Part shown: piece after piece, positions 26,760 to 35,074 of the stretch
Layout of the letters: each line of letters starts with the position of its first letter
Position numbering within the stretch: the first letter of the stretch is position 1
From: an uncultured Clostridia bacterium
GTDB lineage: Bacteria > Bacillota_I > Bacilli_A > RF39 > UBA660
NCBI GenBank assembly: GCA_947165135.1
Contig: CAMUZE010000002.1
Location: 27,083 to 91,082, forward strand
Direction of reading: 5' to 3'
Length of the DNA stretch: 64,000 nt
Notes under the pieces: model-generated
Told to the model about the DNA's origin: nothing
The model's input: the letters and a program-made list of their open reading frames with translations, nothing else
The model's database searches: none
Made by a program: the position numbers and the translations under genes

Positions 26760-27123
26760 AATAAGGATTAGGATAATCTAACAATCCTATTGCATTTCCT
26801 TCAATCCAATATATTTTATTTTTCTTTATCTCAAACTTATAATAAATCTTATATTTTTGAGATTCATCATTCTTATCATAATAAAATGTTAATTTTGTAA
26901 TACCCTCTTTATTAATTTTAAAAGTCCATTTTTTATCATTTTGATTATCTAATTTTAAATTATCATTGTCAATTTCATATACCCACAATTCATTATTTGT
27001 ATCTACAATAGTGCTATAATCAATTGTTACTTTATTATTAAATCTATTTAGATACTTCTGTGGATATAATAATATTATTAGTGCTATTACTAAAGTAATA
27101 CCAAATATAATATAGTATCTCAT
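26758..27123 (-). CDS. Small membrane-anchored hypothetical protein
   Basis: The ATG at 27123 (MRYYIIFGITLVIALIILLY) has GGTGA upstream; 33 further codons in the frame lack support and are unlikely. One N-terminal membrane segment is followed by an extracytoplasmic, Lys/Asp/Asn-rich domain of about 95 residues with strand-like alternation (WTFKINKEGITKLTFYY). The family is unknown. It is followed by its own terminator and then by the fic gene. Confidence 0.55.
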   Translation of the reverse strand: MRYYIIFGITLVIALIILLYPQKYLNRFNNKVTIDYSTIVDTNNELWVYEIDNDNLKLDNQNDKKWTFKINKEGITKLTFYYDKNDESQKYKIYYKFEIKKNKIYWIEGNAIGLLDYPNPY

Positions 27124-27710
27124 GTTATCACCATAATAATAATACATTTTTTTGCACCAAAAAACAACCAGTTCTGATAAAACATGATTGTTTCGAGTTT
27201 CTGAAAACGAACTATGAATCATTTATATTAGAAGAGGTTAATCATAACTTAAAAATTAATTTAAATTATAAAAAACCTAATTAATATAAACATCTCTAAA
27301 TATTATCAGTATTTAGCATAATTTCTTATCATTTTGAGTTTTACTTTCTCAACGTTATAACATTTGTCCTTAGTAGATAAGTATTCTATTTCTTAAATTG
27401 ATTAAGAAAAATTAAATATTTATATATGGTAATTTATATTATTAAGTAAAATATATATAAACAATCAATAAATTAATATTAACTATAAATATATATTGAA
27501 AAATAAATAATAATATAATTTTATATAAATAAGAAATTTATATAGAATTTTTTCACTAAAATAATTAGTTAAGAATAAATATAATAAATAATTAAGTATA
27601 AATATAAAATATATAGATAAAAATTTAATATAAATAAAACTAATTATCTATTGGACACTTATATATTATCAAATATTAAAAAACATGTCAACTCTTTTTT
27701 TAAATTTTTT
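27124..27710. other. AT-rich gene-free spacer
   Basis: About 590 bp of almost pure A/T with many tata/ataa runs and no credible reading frame on either strand. It contains a small CTAAATA/TATTTAG inverted repeat near 27295-27317. It separates the accessory island from the hydrogenase gene. I see no tRNA, insertion-sequence end or attachment site in it. Confidence 0.6.
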
Positions 27711-27741
27711 TAAAAAAATGTCATTTTTTGTAAAATGACAT
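27711..27741 (-). terminator. Terminator of the hydrogenase-like gene
   Basis: ATGTCATTTT (27718-27727) pairs with AAAATGACAT (27732-27741), followed on the minus strand by seven T. It lies just past the stop of the 27748-29253 gene. Confidence 0.8.
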
Positions 27742-27747
27742 CTTAAT

Positions 27748-29253
27748 TTACTTATCTTCGAGTAAATAATGCTTATCACTATACGTCGTATGTAATAGTT
27801 TAAAACTCTCTTCGCTTAAAGGTTGATGTAAATAATTTTTATATAATTTCTTTAATTCATCATTATCATGTGCACATCTTTTTGCTCTTTGTTTATCTAT
27901 ATTGAATAATCCTTTTGATCTTTCTTCTCTATATTTATCTAAATCTTTTATTGGACATAAAGGTTGTCCACCACCACCAACACAGCCTCCTTGGCAATTC
28001 ATTACTTCGATAAAGTGATATTTCTTATATTCTTTATTCTTTAATAATTCCTCAAGATTTGATAATTGATGTACAACCGCTACTCTTAGTTTATATTCAC
28101 CTATATTGATTGTTGCAGTTTTAATACCATCATAATTTCTTAACGAAGTGAAAACCAATTCATCTTTTTTAAGATTCGTTTTCATCATAATTCTATATAA
28201 TGTTCTTATAACTGATTCGCATACGCCACCAGTTGTTCCAAACATTACTCCTCCGCCACTGCTTTCACCCATTATACTATCAAATTTTTCGTCTATTAAT
28301 GATTCTAATTTAATATTTTCTTCTTTTAATAAAATTGAAAGTTCACTGCATGTCATAACATAATCTATATTTATGGTATATTCTCGCGCTTCCATTTTTT
28401 TTGCTGTACAAGGCGTAATAGCAACAGTTACTATCTTATTTGGATCAAACCCTTTTTGCTCACAAAAATAACTTTTTATTATTGCACATTGCATACCAAT
28501 CGGACTTTTACAACTTGATAAATTATCTAAAAGTTCAGGATGATATATCTCAGCATATTTAACCCAAGCAGGGCAACAACTTGTAAACTGTGGAAATGAC
28601 TTTTTATTTGTTAATCTAGATGCAAATTCTGCAACTTCTTCTAAAATTGTTAAATCTGCCCCAAATGCAGTATCAAATACATAATCAAATCCAACTTTTT
28701 TTAAAGCAGCTACTAGTTTTCCTTCTGCATTTTCTCCATTTTCTAGTCCAAAGTTTTCTCCTATAGCTACTCTAACTGCTGGAGAAATTAATGCTACAAC
28801 TATTTTTTCATTAGCATCTATAATTTGCTTAACATCTTTATAACAATATTTTGGTATCAAAGCTCCAGTAGGACAATTTAATATACACTGACCACATCCT
28901 ATACATATAGGCTCTTTGCACTTATTTAAATCATAAGAAATATTTACTTTATTTTCACAAGTGTTTTTACATTGACCACAATTGATGCATTTTTCAACTA
29001 TTCTTGAAATACAATAATTATTGTCACTTATTCTTACTTTTTTATCTTCTAAAGTATCATTTATAATTTTACTTTTTTTATCACTTAATGCATCCTCTAA
29101 TACTGAATCAATAATAGAATCTAAATTATCATATATAGGTTCTGATTCATTAAATTTATCTTTAGTTGCATTACACATAGGGCAAATAAAATCTTCTTTT
29201 ATTTCTTCACTTTCGAAAATATAACCACAAATTGTACATATATATTTCTTCAT
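27748..29253 (-). CDS. [FeFe]-hydrogenase-like protein with N-terminal rubredoxin domain
   Basis: Residues 1-37 form a rubredoxin-like domain (CTICGY and CPMCN). Two [4Fe-4S] ferredoxin motifs follow at about residues 88-132 (CINCGQCKNTC; CIGCGQCILNC). The H-cluster domain carries FTSCCPAWV, TPCTAKKMEA and EVMNCQGGCVGGGGQP, so all cluster cysteines are present. Family members catalyse reversible H2 formation or, in some clades, H2 sensing or regulatory roles. The order is that of a short monomeric enzyme fed by ferredoxin or rubredoxin. The maturases HydE, HydF and HydG are not in this window. AGAGG precedes the ATG. The gene appears monocistronic. Confidence 0.85.
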   Translation of the reverse strand: MKKYICTICGYIFESEEIKEDFICPMCNATKDKFNESEPIYDNLDSIIDSVLEDALSDKKSKIINDTLEDKKVRISDNNYCISRIVEKCINCGQCKNTCENKVNISYDLNKCKEPICIGCGQCILNCPTGALIPKYCYKDVKQIIDANEKIVVALISPAVRVAIGENFGLENGENAEGKLVAALKKVGFDYVFDTAFGADLTILEEVAEFASRLTNKKSFPQFTSCCPAWVKYAEIYHPELLDNLSSCKSPIGMQCAIIKSYFCEQKGFDPNKIVTVAITPCTAKKMEAREYTINIDYVMTCSELSILLKEENIKLESLIDEKFDSIMGESSGGGVMFGTTGGVCESVIRTLYRIMMKTNLKKDELVFTSLRNYDGIKTATINIGEYKLRVAVVHQLSNLEELLKNKEYKKYHFIEVMNCQGGCVGGGGQPLCPIKDLDKYREERSKGLFNIDKQRAKRCAHDNDELKKLYKNYLHQPLSEESFKLLHTTYSDKHYLLEDK

Positions 29254-29296
29254 ATATTTTTCCTCTCGACTAAATAATTATATCATATTTTGATTA

Positions 29297-30088
29297 TCAT
29301 TTATTATAATATTGAGTACACCTAAATCCATCACATATTATTTTATAATTATCTACTATTTTATTATTACTTACGACATATATTGAAGGGTATATGTAAT
29401 CATATGTTTTTTTATTTACATCAAATTTGTTATCTAGAGTATTTAATTTAGATAATAATTCAATACTCATATTACTCGAATCAAAATAATAAATATTTTT
29501 TGAATAGCTAATCCATTTTTCTATAACATCGTAGATAAGAGCACATTCTAAATTTTTACAATTATCTCCTAAAAATATAATTTTTGAATATTCTTTATCA
29601 TTTATAACTTCTAACAATTTATTCTCATTTATTTTAATGATATCTAATGTTTGCTTCTTACTATTTTTATATTCGTCTGTAGTCATATGAAAATATTTAC
29701 TAAATTCATATTCTTTTGAATATGCTGCACTTTTAAAAAAAATATTTTCTTCATTATCTATTTTCACATCTAATTTATAAGAATTTATATCATTTATTAC
29801 AATATTTTTTCCACAATCAAATTGTATTGTTCTTGTAGCTTTATTATATTTATAATCACTACAAAAACTATAATCATCTGTTTGATTATCACTATTTGGT
29901 TTATAATATATCATTTCTTCATCATTAATATATAATATTTCAGTATATCCACTTTTTTTATTATAATGATACCATTTATGGTTTAACAAATTTTTATCAA
30001 AATTCTTTAAACTAAGTACATAAAATATGGATATTATTACAAATATTATTGTACTAATAATTATAACTATCATTCCTCTATTTTTCAT
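29297..30088 (-). CDS. Membrane-anchored hypothetical protein with a possible thioredoxin-like C-terminal part
   Basis: One N-terminal membrane segment (residues 5-26) is followed by about 235 extracytoplasmic residues. The first half is beta-rich. The second contains YSKIIFLGDNCKNLECALIY and later YPSIYVVSNNKIVD, an arrangement reminiscent of thioredoxin-like folds with a displaced cysteine pair. That resemblance is weak. The ribosome-binding site is poor. The family is unknown. Confidence 0.55.
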   Translation of the reverse strand: MKNRGMIVIIISTIIFVIISIFYVLSLKNFDKNLLNHKWYHYNKKSGYTEILYINDEEMIYYKPNSDNQTDDYSFCSDYKYNKATRTIQFDCGKNIVINDINSYKLDVKIDNEENIFFKSAAYSKEYEFSKYFHMTTDEYKNSKKQTLDIIKINENKLLEVINDKEYSKIIFLGDNCKNLECALIYDVIEKWISYSKNIYYFDSSNMSIELLSKLNTLDNKFDVNKKTYDYIYPSIYVVSNNKIVDNYKIICDGFRCTQYYNK

Positions 30089-30100
30089 AATAATATGATA

Positions 30101-30133
30101 TCAAAAAACAAGTAATAATTCAATTACTTGTTT
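30101..30133 (-). terminator. Terminator of the 88-residue protein gene
   Basis: AAACAAGTAAT (30106-30116) pairs with ATTACTTGTTT (30123-30133) around a short loop, with a T-run beyond on the minus strand. The stem overlaps the last codons of the gene. Confidence 0.75.
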
Positions 30134-30390
30134 GTGTTTGCATAATAGTTAAATTCAGCTATTTCCCTTGAGATGCTTTCTAATTCATCTGCATCCGAAT
30201 CATCTTCTAAGACTTCATCTATTTGAAATAATATTTCTTCTATAGAACCACATTTATATGGATCTATGTTATAACTTAACAATACTTCGCATTGATAATC
30301 AGATAAAAATATATTATTATTTATTTCTTTATGCATATATTTTTGATCTACTAAATCATCTATATTTATCTCTTCATTATTTATCTTCAT
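30124..30390 (-). CDS. Small acidic hypothetical protein
   Basis: An 88-residue, strongly acidic soluble protein (MKINNEEINIDDLVDQKYMH at the start; a cluster of Asp/Glu in FQIDEVLEDDSDADELESI). It contains no recognised motif. AGGAT precedes the ATG. It follows rpmE by about 25 bp with a terminator between them, so it may be transcribed only by read-through. Confidence 0.55.
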   Translation of the reverse strand: MKINNEEINIDDLVDQKYMHKEINNNIFLSDYQCEVLLSYNIDPYKCGSIEEILFQIDEVLEDDSDADELESISREIAEFNYYANTNK

Positions 30391-30399
30391 AAATTATCC

Positions 30400-30428
30400 T
30401 AAAAGAAAATCACTATTAATCAGTGATT
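30400..30428 (-). terminator. Weak terminator after rpmE
   Basis: AATCACT (30408-30414) pairs with AGTGATT (30422-30428), and the minus strand continues TTTTCTTTT. The stop codon of rpmE lies in the loop. Confidence 0.6.
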
Positions 30429-30616
30429 CCATATTTGTCTTTGAATTTTTGTACATTACCAGTCTTAACAGTTTTAAATTTACCTGTATAGAATGAGTGG
30501 CATTTGTTACATGATTCTAATTGAATTTCATCTTTAGTTGATTTTACTTCAAATTCATTTCCGCATGCACATTTAACTTTGCATACTTTTTGTACAGGAT
30601 GTATTCCCTTTTTCAT
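30416..30616 (-). CDS. rpmE: Ribosomal protein bL31 (zinc-binding type)
   Basis: The 66-residue protein begins MKKGIHPVQKVCKVKCACGN and has the CxC...CxxC zinc pattern of the C+ type bL31, a component of the large subunit at the intersubunit bridge. The start has a GAGGAGG site. It is preceded by a consensus-like promoter and a short leader with a hairpin that may serve autoregulation. Confidence 0.95.
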   Translation of the reverse strand: MKKGIHPVQKVCKVKCACGNEFEVKSTKDEIQLESCNKCHSFYTGKFKTVKTGNVQKFKDKYGITD

Positions 30617-30634
30617 AATATTTTCCTCCTCGCC

Positions 30635-30653
30635 ATAACTTATACCAAGTTAT
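30635..30653 (-). promoter_or_regulatory. Hairpin in the rpmE leader, candidate autoregulatory element
   Basis: ATAACTT (30635-30641) and AAGTTAT (30647-30653) form a 7-bp stem directly upstream of the rpmE ribosome-binding site. Leaders of bL31 genes in Firmicutes are known sites of feedback control. That this hairpin does the same is inference. Confidence 0.35.
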
Positions 30654-30672
30654 AGAAATAACTTCATTGTGT

Positions 30673-30701
30673 ATTATACATGCATTTTATAATAAAATCA
30701 A
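30673..30701 (-). promoter_or_regulatory. rpmE promoter
   Basis: On the minus strand TTGATT (30701-30696) and TATAAT (30678-30673) are separated by 17 bp, about 55 bp before the rpmE start. Confidence 0.7.
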
Positions 30702-30711
30702 GAATTAATTG

Positions 30712-31317
30712 TTATTTTACATAATTATTTATTTTATTGTATATATTATATTCAAAATTATTATTTTTATATAAATTGTATATATCATACATATTAATAT
30801 AATTTTCTGAATATAAACCATTTAATTTACCTGAAATAATAGGATTAAATTTAGAACAGTAATTTCCAACTATTACTACTTTAGCATCAGTTAACCTATT
30901 TATTATTTTTATTAAATTATTTACTTCATAATATTTTTTTAAAATATATTCTTTAATTAATCTTTCATTTTTATTACATTTTGACATGTATTCTTTATTG
31001 CCTGCATTTATTATAATAATATCTGCTTTTTGTATTTCTACATTTAAATACATTTTTTCTCCCTTGTTATATAAATAATAATTATTTTTAATATCATTTT
31101 CTATATCACTATATTTTTTGAATTCAAATATAAATTTATCATTAATATTTTTATATTTTTCTTTTAAATAAAATAAATAATTCTTATTATCTAATTCTAC
31201 TAAATAATTATCACCAAGTATTAATATATTTTTCTCATTATTAGAGTATTTACTATATATAACTATTGCAAAAAAACAAGCAAATAAAAAAATAATTAAA
31301 ATATTTATTTTTTTCAT
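30712..31317 (-). CDS. Membrane-anchored SGNH-hydrolase-like protein with altered block I
   Basis: A hydrophobic N-terminus (residues 4-22) anchors or exports the protein. ILILGDNYL resembles block I (GDS) of SGNH/GDSL hydrolases with Asn in place of the serine, and IIINAGNKEY resembles block III (GxND). A C-terminal Asp/His block is not evident. It may be an inactive or binding-only relative, or a false resemblance in an AT-rich protein. AGGTGA precedes the ATG. It lies 38 bp downstream of murA on the same strand. Confidence 0.5.
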   Translation of the reverse strand: MKKINILIIFLFACFFAIVIYSKYSNNEKNILILGDNYLVELDNKNYLFYLKEKYKNINDKFIFEFKKYSDIENDIKNNYYLYNKGEKMYLNVEIQKADIIIINAGNKEYMSKCNKNERLIKEYILKKYYEVNNLIKIINRLTDAKVVIVGNYCSKFNPIISGKLNGLYSENYINMYDIYNLYKNNNFEYNIYNKINNYVK

Positions 31318-31355
31318 ATAATCACCTAATAAATATTACTAATTATTTTTACTCA

Positions 31356-32612
31356 TTATTCCTCAGAAATCTCTATATGGGCACCTACATTTTTTAACTT
31401 ATTAATTACATCCCCATATCCTCTTAATATATATTCACTATTATCTATTGTAGTTGTTCCTTCGGCTATTAACCCAGCTATTAATAATGATGCCCCACCT
31501 CTTAAATCTGTTGCAATAACATTAGTTCCTTTTAATTTTCTTGGACCAATTATTTCTAATTTATTTAAAGATAAAATATTTGTAATTGCACCCATTCTAT
31601 TTAAATCATATGTATTTTTAAATCTATTTTCATACAAAGTTTCTTCGACTATTGATTTTCCTTTTGCTTGAGTAAGTAATGTTGTTATAGGCTGTTGCAA
31701 ATCAGTTGGAAAACCAGGAAAAACTAATGTTTTAACATATGTAGATTTTATATCAATGCATTTTGAAATGGTTAATGTATCATTATCAATTTTATAATCA
31801 ATTCCAATTTCTTTAATTTTCATTAAAAGAGCTTCTATATGTTCTTTGATTATTCCTTTTATTTTTAAATTATTCCCAAGCAGTGCTCCAATTATTATAT
31901 ATGTACCGCTTTCTATTCTATCTGGAAACACTTCAACTACACCATTATCTAAATTTTTATTGCCATCAATTTCTATTGTTTTGGTTCCTGCTCCTCTAAT
32001 TTTAGCTCCCATATTTATTAGTAATGATGCTACATTTACTATTTCTGGTTCCATTGCAGCATTCTCAATTATTGTTGTTCCTTCTGCACCAATTGCAGCA
32101 AGCATCACATTAATAGTAGCTCCAACGCTAGGAAAATCAAAATATATCTTTTTACCTATTAGTTTTTCTGCAGTAATAGTATATCTGTTTTTTACTATAT
32201 CTACTTTAGCACCTAATTCTTCAAATGCCTTTATATGTATATCTATCGGTCTTGCCCCAATATTACATCCACCAGGAAAAGATATTTCAACTTTGCCAAA
32301 TTTTGCAAGAAGAACACCCATAAAATAATAAGATGCTCTCATTTGCACACTTAGTTCTTCTGGTATAGGTTTATTTTCTATTTTTGAAGAATCTATATAA
32401 AGTGCATCATTTTTATGCTCGACTTTACAATTTAATAATTCCATTATTTTTATTAAATAATCTATATCTCTTATTTCTGGAACATTATAAATAATACTTT
32501 TATTCTTTGATAGTATAGCTGCAGGTATTAGAGCAACCGCACTGTTTTTAGCACCACTTATTTTAATTTCTCCAGATAATTCATAGTTACCATCAATAAT
32601 TATTTTTGACAT
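31356..32612 (-). CDS. murA: UDP-N-acetylglucosamine 1-carboxyvinyltransferase
   Basis: MurA transfers enolpyruvate from PEP to UDP-GlcNAc, the first committed step of peptidoglycan synthesis in the cytoplasm. The EPSP-synthase-like fold begins with ISGAKNSAVALIPAA. The catalytic loop PGGCNIGARPID retains the active-site cysteine (the fosfomycin target), and LRGGASLLIAGLIAEG is conserved near the C-terminus. The ATG at 32612 gives the standard N-terminus; a TTG three codons earlier is possible. This and the class A PBP show a walled cell. Confidence 0.95.
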   Translation of the reverse strand: MSKIIIDGNYELSGEIKISGAKNSAVALIPAAILSKNKSIIYNVPEIRDIDYLIKIMELLNCKVEHKNDALYIDSSKIENKPIPEELSVQMRASYYFMGVLLAKFGKVEISFPGGCNIGARPIDIHIKAFEELGAKVDIVKNRYTITAEKLIGKKIYFDFPSVGATINVMLAAIGAEGTTIIENAAMEPEIVNVASLLINMGAKIRGAGTKTIEIDGNKNLDNGVVEVFPDRIESGTYIIIGALLGNNLKIKGIIKEHIEALLMKIKEIGIDYKIDNDTLTISKCIDIKSTYVKTLVFPGFPTDLQQPITTLLTQAKGKSIVEETLYENRFKNTYDLNRMGAITNILSLNKLEIIGPRKLKGTNVIATDLRGGASLLIAGLIAEGTTTIDNSEYILRGYGDVINKLKNVGAHIEISEE

Positions 32613-32686
32613 ATACACCAATGCCTTTCTAATTTAATAATACTATTAAAATTAGATTTTATCAATGAAATCGGTCTTTTTTTACA

Positions 32687-33193
32687 TTAAAATAAACTTT
32701 TTATTACTTTTAATAATTTAAAATCATATTTGACTTCTTCATAATCAAAATTATCATCTATCATACAGAGAGGCGGATATAAAATACACCAATAATTATT
32801 ACCTTTTCCTTCTCCAATTTCAATAACTAAACTTTCATATTCTCCTTCTTTAAAAACTTGATTTTTATATTTTTTTTCAGGAAAATAATTCATACCATAA
32901 CTTATATTATAATTCATATTATAATTGTTCTCATTAAATACTTGATCTATATTATTTTGAATATTTTCAATATTGCTAATAATATTCTCTCTTGTCATCT
33001 CTATATTTTTTTCTTCTTTAAATAATATTTTAGACAGTGTATTTACTACTTTCATTTTCATGATAATATCAGTCGAAGAATTACTGTTAGCAATTACTCT
33101 AAATCTAATAGCATCCTCAGTTAAATTATTTGTATTATCTGATAAATATATTATTACAAAAATTATAAACACTCCTAAAAATACTTTTTTCAT
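32687..33193 (-). CDS. spoIIR: Stage II sporulation protein R
   Basis: SpoIIR is the forespore-made signal that activates SpoIIGA, which processes pro-sigma E in the mother cell. The protein has an N-terminal export segment, the family motif AIRFRVIANSNS, and the C-terminal block GKGNNYWCILYPPLCMID, equivalent to the usual NWWCVLFPPLC. The length is near normal for the conserved part. The ATG at 33193 follows an AAAGG site that lies within a terminator hairpin (33199-33231). The gene sits downstream of prfA-prmC, a neighbourhood also seen in Bacillus. It implies sporulation ability or its remnant. Confidence 0.85.
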   Translation of the reverse strand: MKKVFLGVFIIFVIIYLSDNTNNLTEDAIRFRVIANSNSSTDIIMKMKVVNTLSKILFKEEKNIEMTRENIISNIENIQNNIDQVFNENNYNMNYNISYGMNYFPEKKYKNQVFKEGEYESLVIEIGEGKGNNYWCILYPPLCMIDDNFDYEEVKYDFKLLKVIKSLF

Positions 33194-33198
33194 TAAAA

Positions 33199-33231
33199 AA
33201 ACCAACCTTTCAAATTAATATTGGTTGGTTT
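33199..33231 (-). terminator. Terminator between prmC and spoIIR that covers the spoIIR ribosome-binding site
   Basis: AAACCAACC (33199-33207) pairs with GGTTGGTTT (33223-33231). On the minus strand the stem is followed by about seven T, and the spoIIR ATG (33193) comes immediately after. The AAAGG site of spoIIR spans the stem-loop boundary, so the hairpin can both end prmC transcripts and mask spoIIR translation. Confidence 0.8.
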
Positions 33232-33240
33232 ATTTAATTT

Positions 33241-33981
33241 TTATTCATTAATTATAAAAATATATCTATCTTTTTGTGATAAGTCTTTTTCTACTGTTAT
33301 TTTTGAATCATTATAATATTTCTTTGCTATATTACATATAGCCTCTGCTTGCCACCATCCTATTTCAAATGCAATAATGAATTTTTTATTTAAATATCTT
33401 TTTGATTCTTCCAATATTTTTTCATAGAAGTATAATCCATTATTCTTTGCATATAATGCAAGATGTGGTTCATATTTCTTTACACTATCCATTATCTTTT
33501 CATTTTCACTAATATATGGAGGATTACTTATAATAACATCAAATTTACCATAAACATTTGAAAAAATATCACTTTCGATAAAATTTATTATTGTTCCATT
33601 AATTTCTGCATTTTCTTTAGCAACAGTTAGTGCTTCTTTACTAATATCAACTGCTGTAACATTAGAATCTAAATTCTTTTTTAATGCAATTGATATTGCT
33701 CCAGATCCAGTTCCTATATCTAAAATATCTACTTTGCTATTAAATATTTTTTCAATATAATTAATTGTTTTCTCAACTAAATACTCTGTTTCATATCTGG
33801 GTATTAAAACATTTTCATTAACATTTATTCTATATCCATAAAAATCAACATATCCAACTAAATACTGAATAGGATAATTATTTAATAATTTATTATAATC
33901 TTCATCAATATCTTTACTAACCCTTAATAATTCTTCTGCTTCTCTTTTTGAAATTCCTAAATCTATTATTCTATCAAGCAT
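33241..33981 (-). CDS. prmC: Peptide chain release factor N5-glutamine methyltransferase
   Basis: PrmC methylates the Gln of the GGQ motif in release factors; the substrate gene prfA is directly upstream. The protein has the SAM-binding motif DIGTGSGAISIAL, the catalytic NPPY (SNPPYISENE) and the family segment PIQYLVG...LIPRYETEYLVE. I prefer the ATG at 33981, which overlaps the prfA stop and has GGAAG 7 nt upstream. Starts at 34008 or 34017 would add 9 or 12 residues and cannot be excluded. The gene ends 10 bp before a strong terminator. Confidence 0.93.
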   Translation of the reverse strand: MLDRIIDLGISKREAEELLRVSKDIDEDYNKLLNNYPIQYLVGYVDFYGYRINVNENVLIPRYETEYLVEKTINYIEKIFNSKVDILDIGTGSGAISIALKKNLDSNVTAVDISKEALTVAKENAEINGTIINFIESDIFSNVYGKFDVIISNPPYISENEKIMDSVKKYEPHLALYAKNNGLYFYEKILEESKRYLNKKFIIAFEIGWWQAEAICNIAKKYYNDSKITVEKDLSQKDRYIFIINE

Positions 33982-35035
33982 TACTTTCTTCCATTCTAAT
34001 TTTTTCATCCTCGGCAATAAGCGCTTGAATTAAATCTTCTAAATCGCCTTCCATTATCTTATCAAGATGCATTACTGTATAATTGATTCTATGATCAGTT
34101 AATCTATTTTGTGGATAATTATAAGTCCTTATTTTTTCTGATCTATCACCAGTACCAATTTTACTTCTTCTTTCATTACCAAGTTTTTCATCTTGTTCTC
34201 TTTGTTTTAAATCATATAATCTTGTTTTAAGAATTTGCATAGCTTTTTCTTTATTTTTTATTTGACTTCTTTCAACTTGACAATAAACAACTATACCAGT
34301 TGGAATATGTGTAATTCTAACAGCAGAATCTGTAGTATTTACACATTGTCCTCCAGCCCCACTACTTCTTGTTATATCTACTCTTATATCACTATCTTTA
34401 ATTTCTATTTCTACTTCTTCTGCTTCTGGCATAACAAGAACTGTTGCTGTTGAAGTGTGTACTCTACCAGCAGATTCAGTTTCTGGTACCCTTTGAACTC
34501 TATGTGCTCCGCTTTCATATTTCATCTTTGAATACACAGCTTCACCACTTAACATAAATTCAATTTGAGAATACCCTCCACTTTCTCCTTCAACTTCATG
34601 AGTGACTTCTAACTTCCATCCTTGTTTTTCTGCATATTTATAATACATTCTAAACAGATCACCAGCAAAAATATTACCTTCATCACCACCTGCTGCTCCA
34701 CGAATTTCAACAATAACATTTTTTTCATCATTTGGGTCTTTAGGTAATAACATTACTTTTAATTTTTTTTCTAAGTTTTCTTTTTCTAAATGTAGTTTAT
34801 CTAATTCTTCATTAGCAAATTCTTTCATTTCTGGATCTTTTGCCATTTCTTTTGCTGCATCTATATCATCAAGTACTGTATTATAATTATTATATGCTAG
34901 TACAATATTTTCTAAAGAGTTTTTTTCTTTTTGTATTACTTGCATTTTTTTATAATCTTCATATATTTCTGGTTTTAATAATTCTTGACATAAAATGTCA
35001 TATCTTTCTTTTATATTATCTAATCTTTCTTTCAT
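33974..35035 (-). CDS. prfA: Peptide chain release factor 1
   Basis: RF1 recognises UAA/UAG and triggers peptide release. The GGQ catalytic loop reads RSSGAGGQCVNTTDSAVRIT, with Cys where His is common after GGQ, a substitution near but not in the invariant triplet. The codon-recognition domain context (VPETESAGRVHTSTATV) and the C-terminal RTYNYPQNRLTDHR identify RF1. AAAGGA precedes the ATG. It overlaps prmC by 8 nt, implying translational coupling of the factor and its methylase. Confidence 0.95.
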   Translation of the reverse strand: MKERLDNIKERYDILCQELLKPEIYEDYKKMQVIQKEKNSLENIVLAYNNYNTVLDDIDAAKEMAKDPEMKEFANEELDKLHLEKENLEKKLKVMLLPKDPNDEKNVIVEIRGAAGGDEGNIFAGDLFRMYYKYAEKQGWKLEVTHEVEGESGGYSQIEFMLSGEAVYSKMKYESGAHRVQRVPETESAGRVHTSTATVLVMPEAEEVEIEIKDSDIRVDITRSSGAGGQCVNTTDSAVRITHIPTGIVVYCQVERSQIKNKEKAMQILKTRLYDLKQREQDEKLGNERRSKIGTGDRSEKIRTYNYPQNRLTDHRINYTVMHLDKIMEGDLEDLIQALIAEDEKIRMEESNA

Positions 35036-35074
35036 ATTTTTTTCCTTTCTATTACAATATTTCAGAAAAATCAG

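Noticed and set aside
27124..27710. Search for a mobile element or tRNA attachment site beside the accessory island
   Set aside because: No tRNA, inverted terminal repeats, integrase or direct repeats were seen; only AT-rich DNA.
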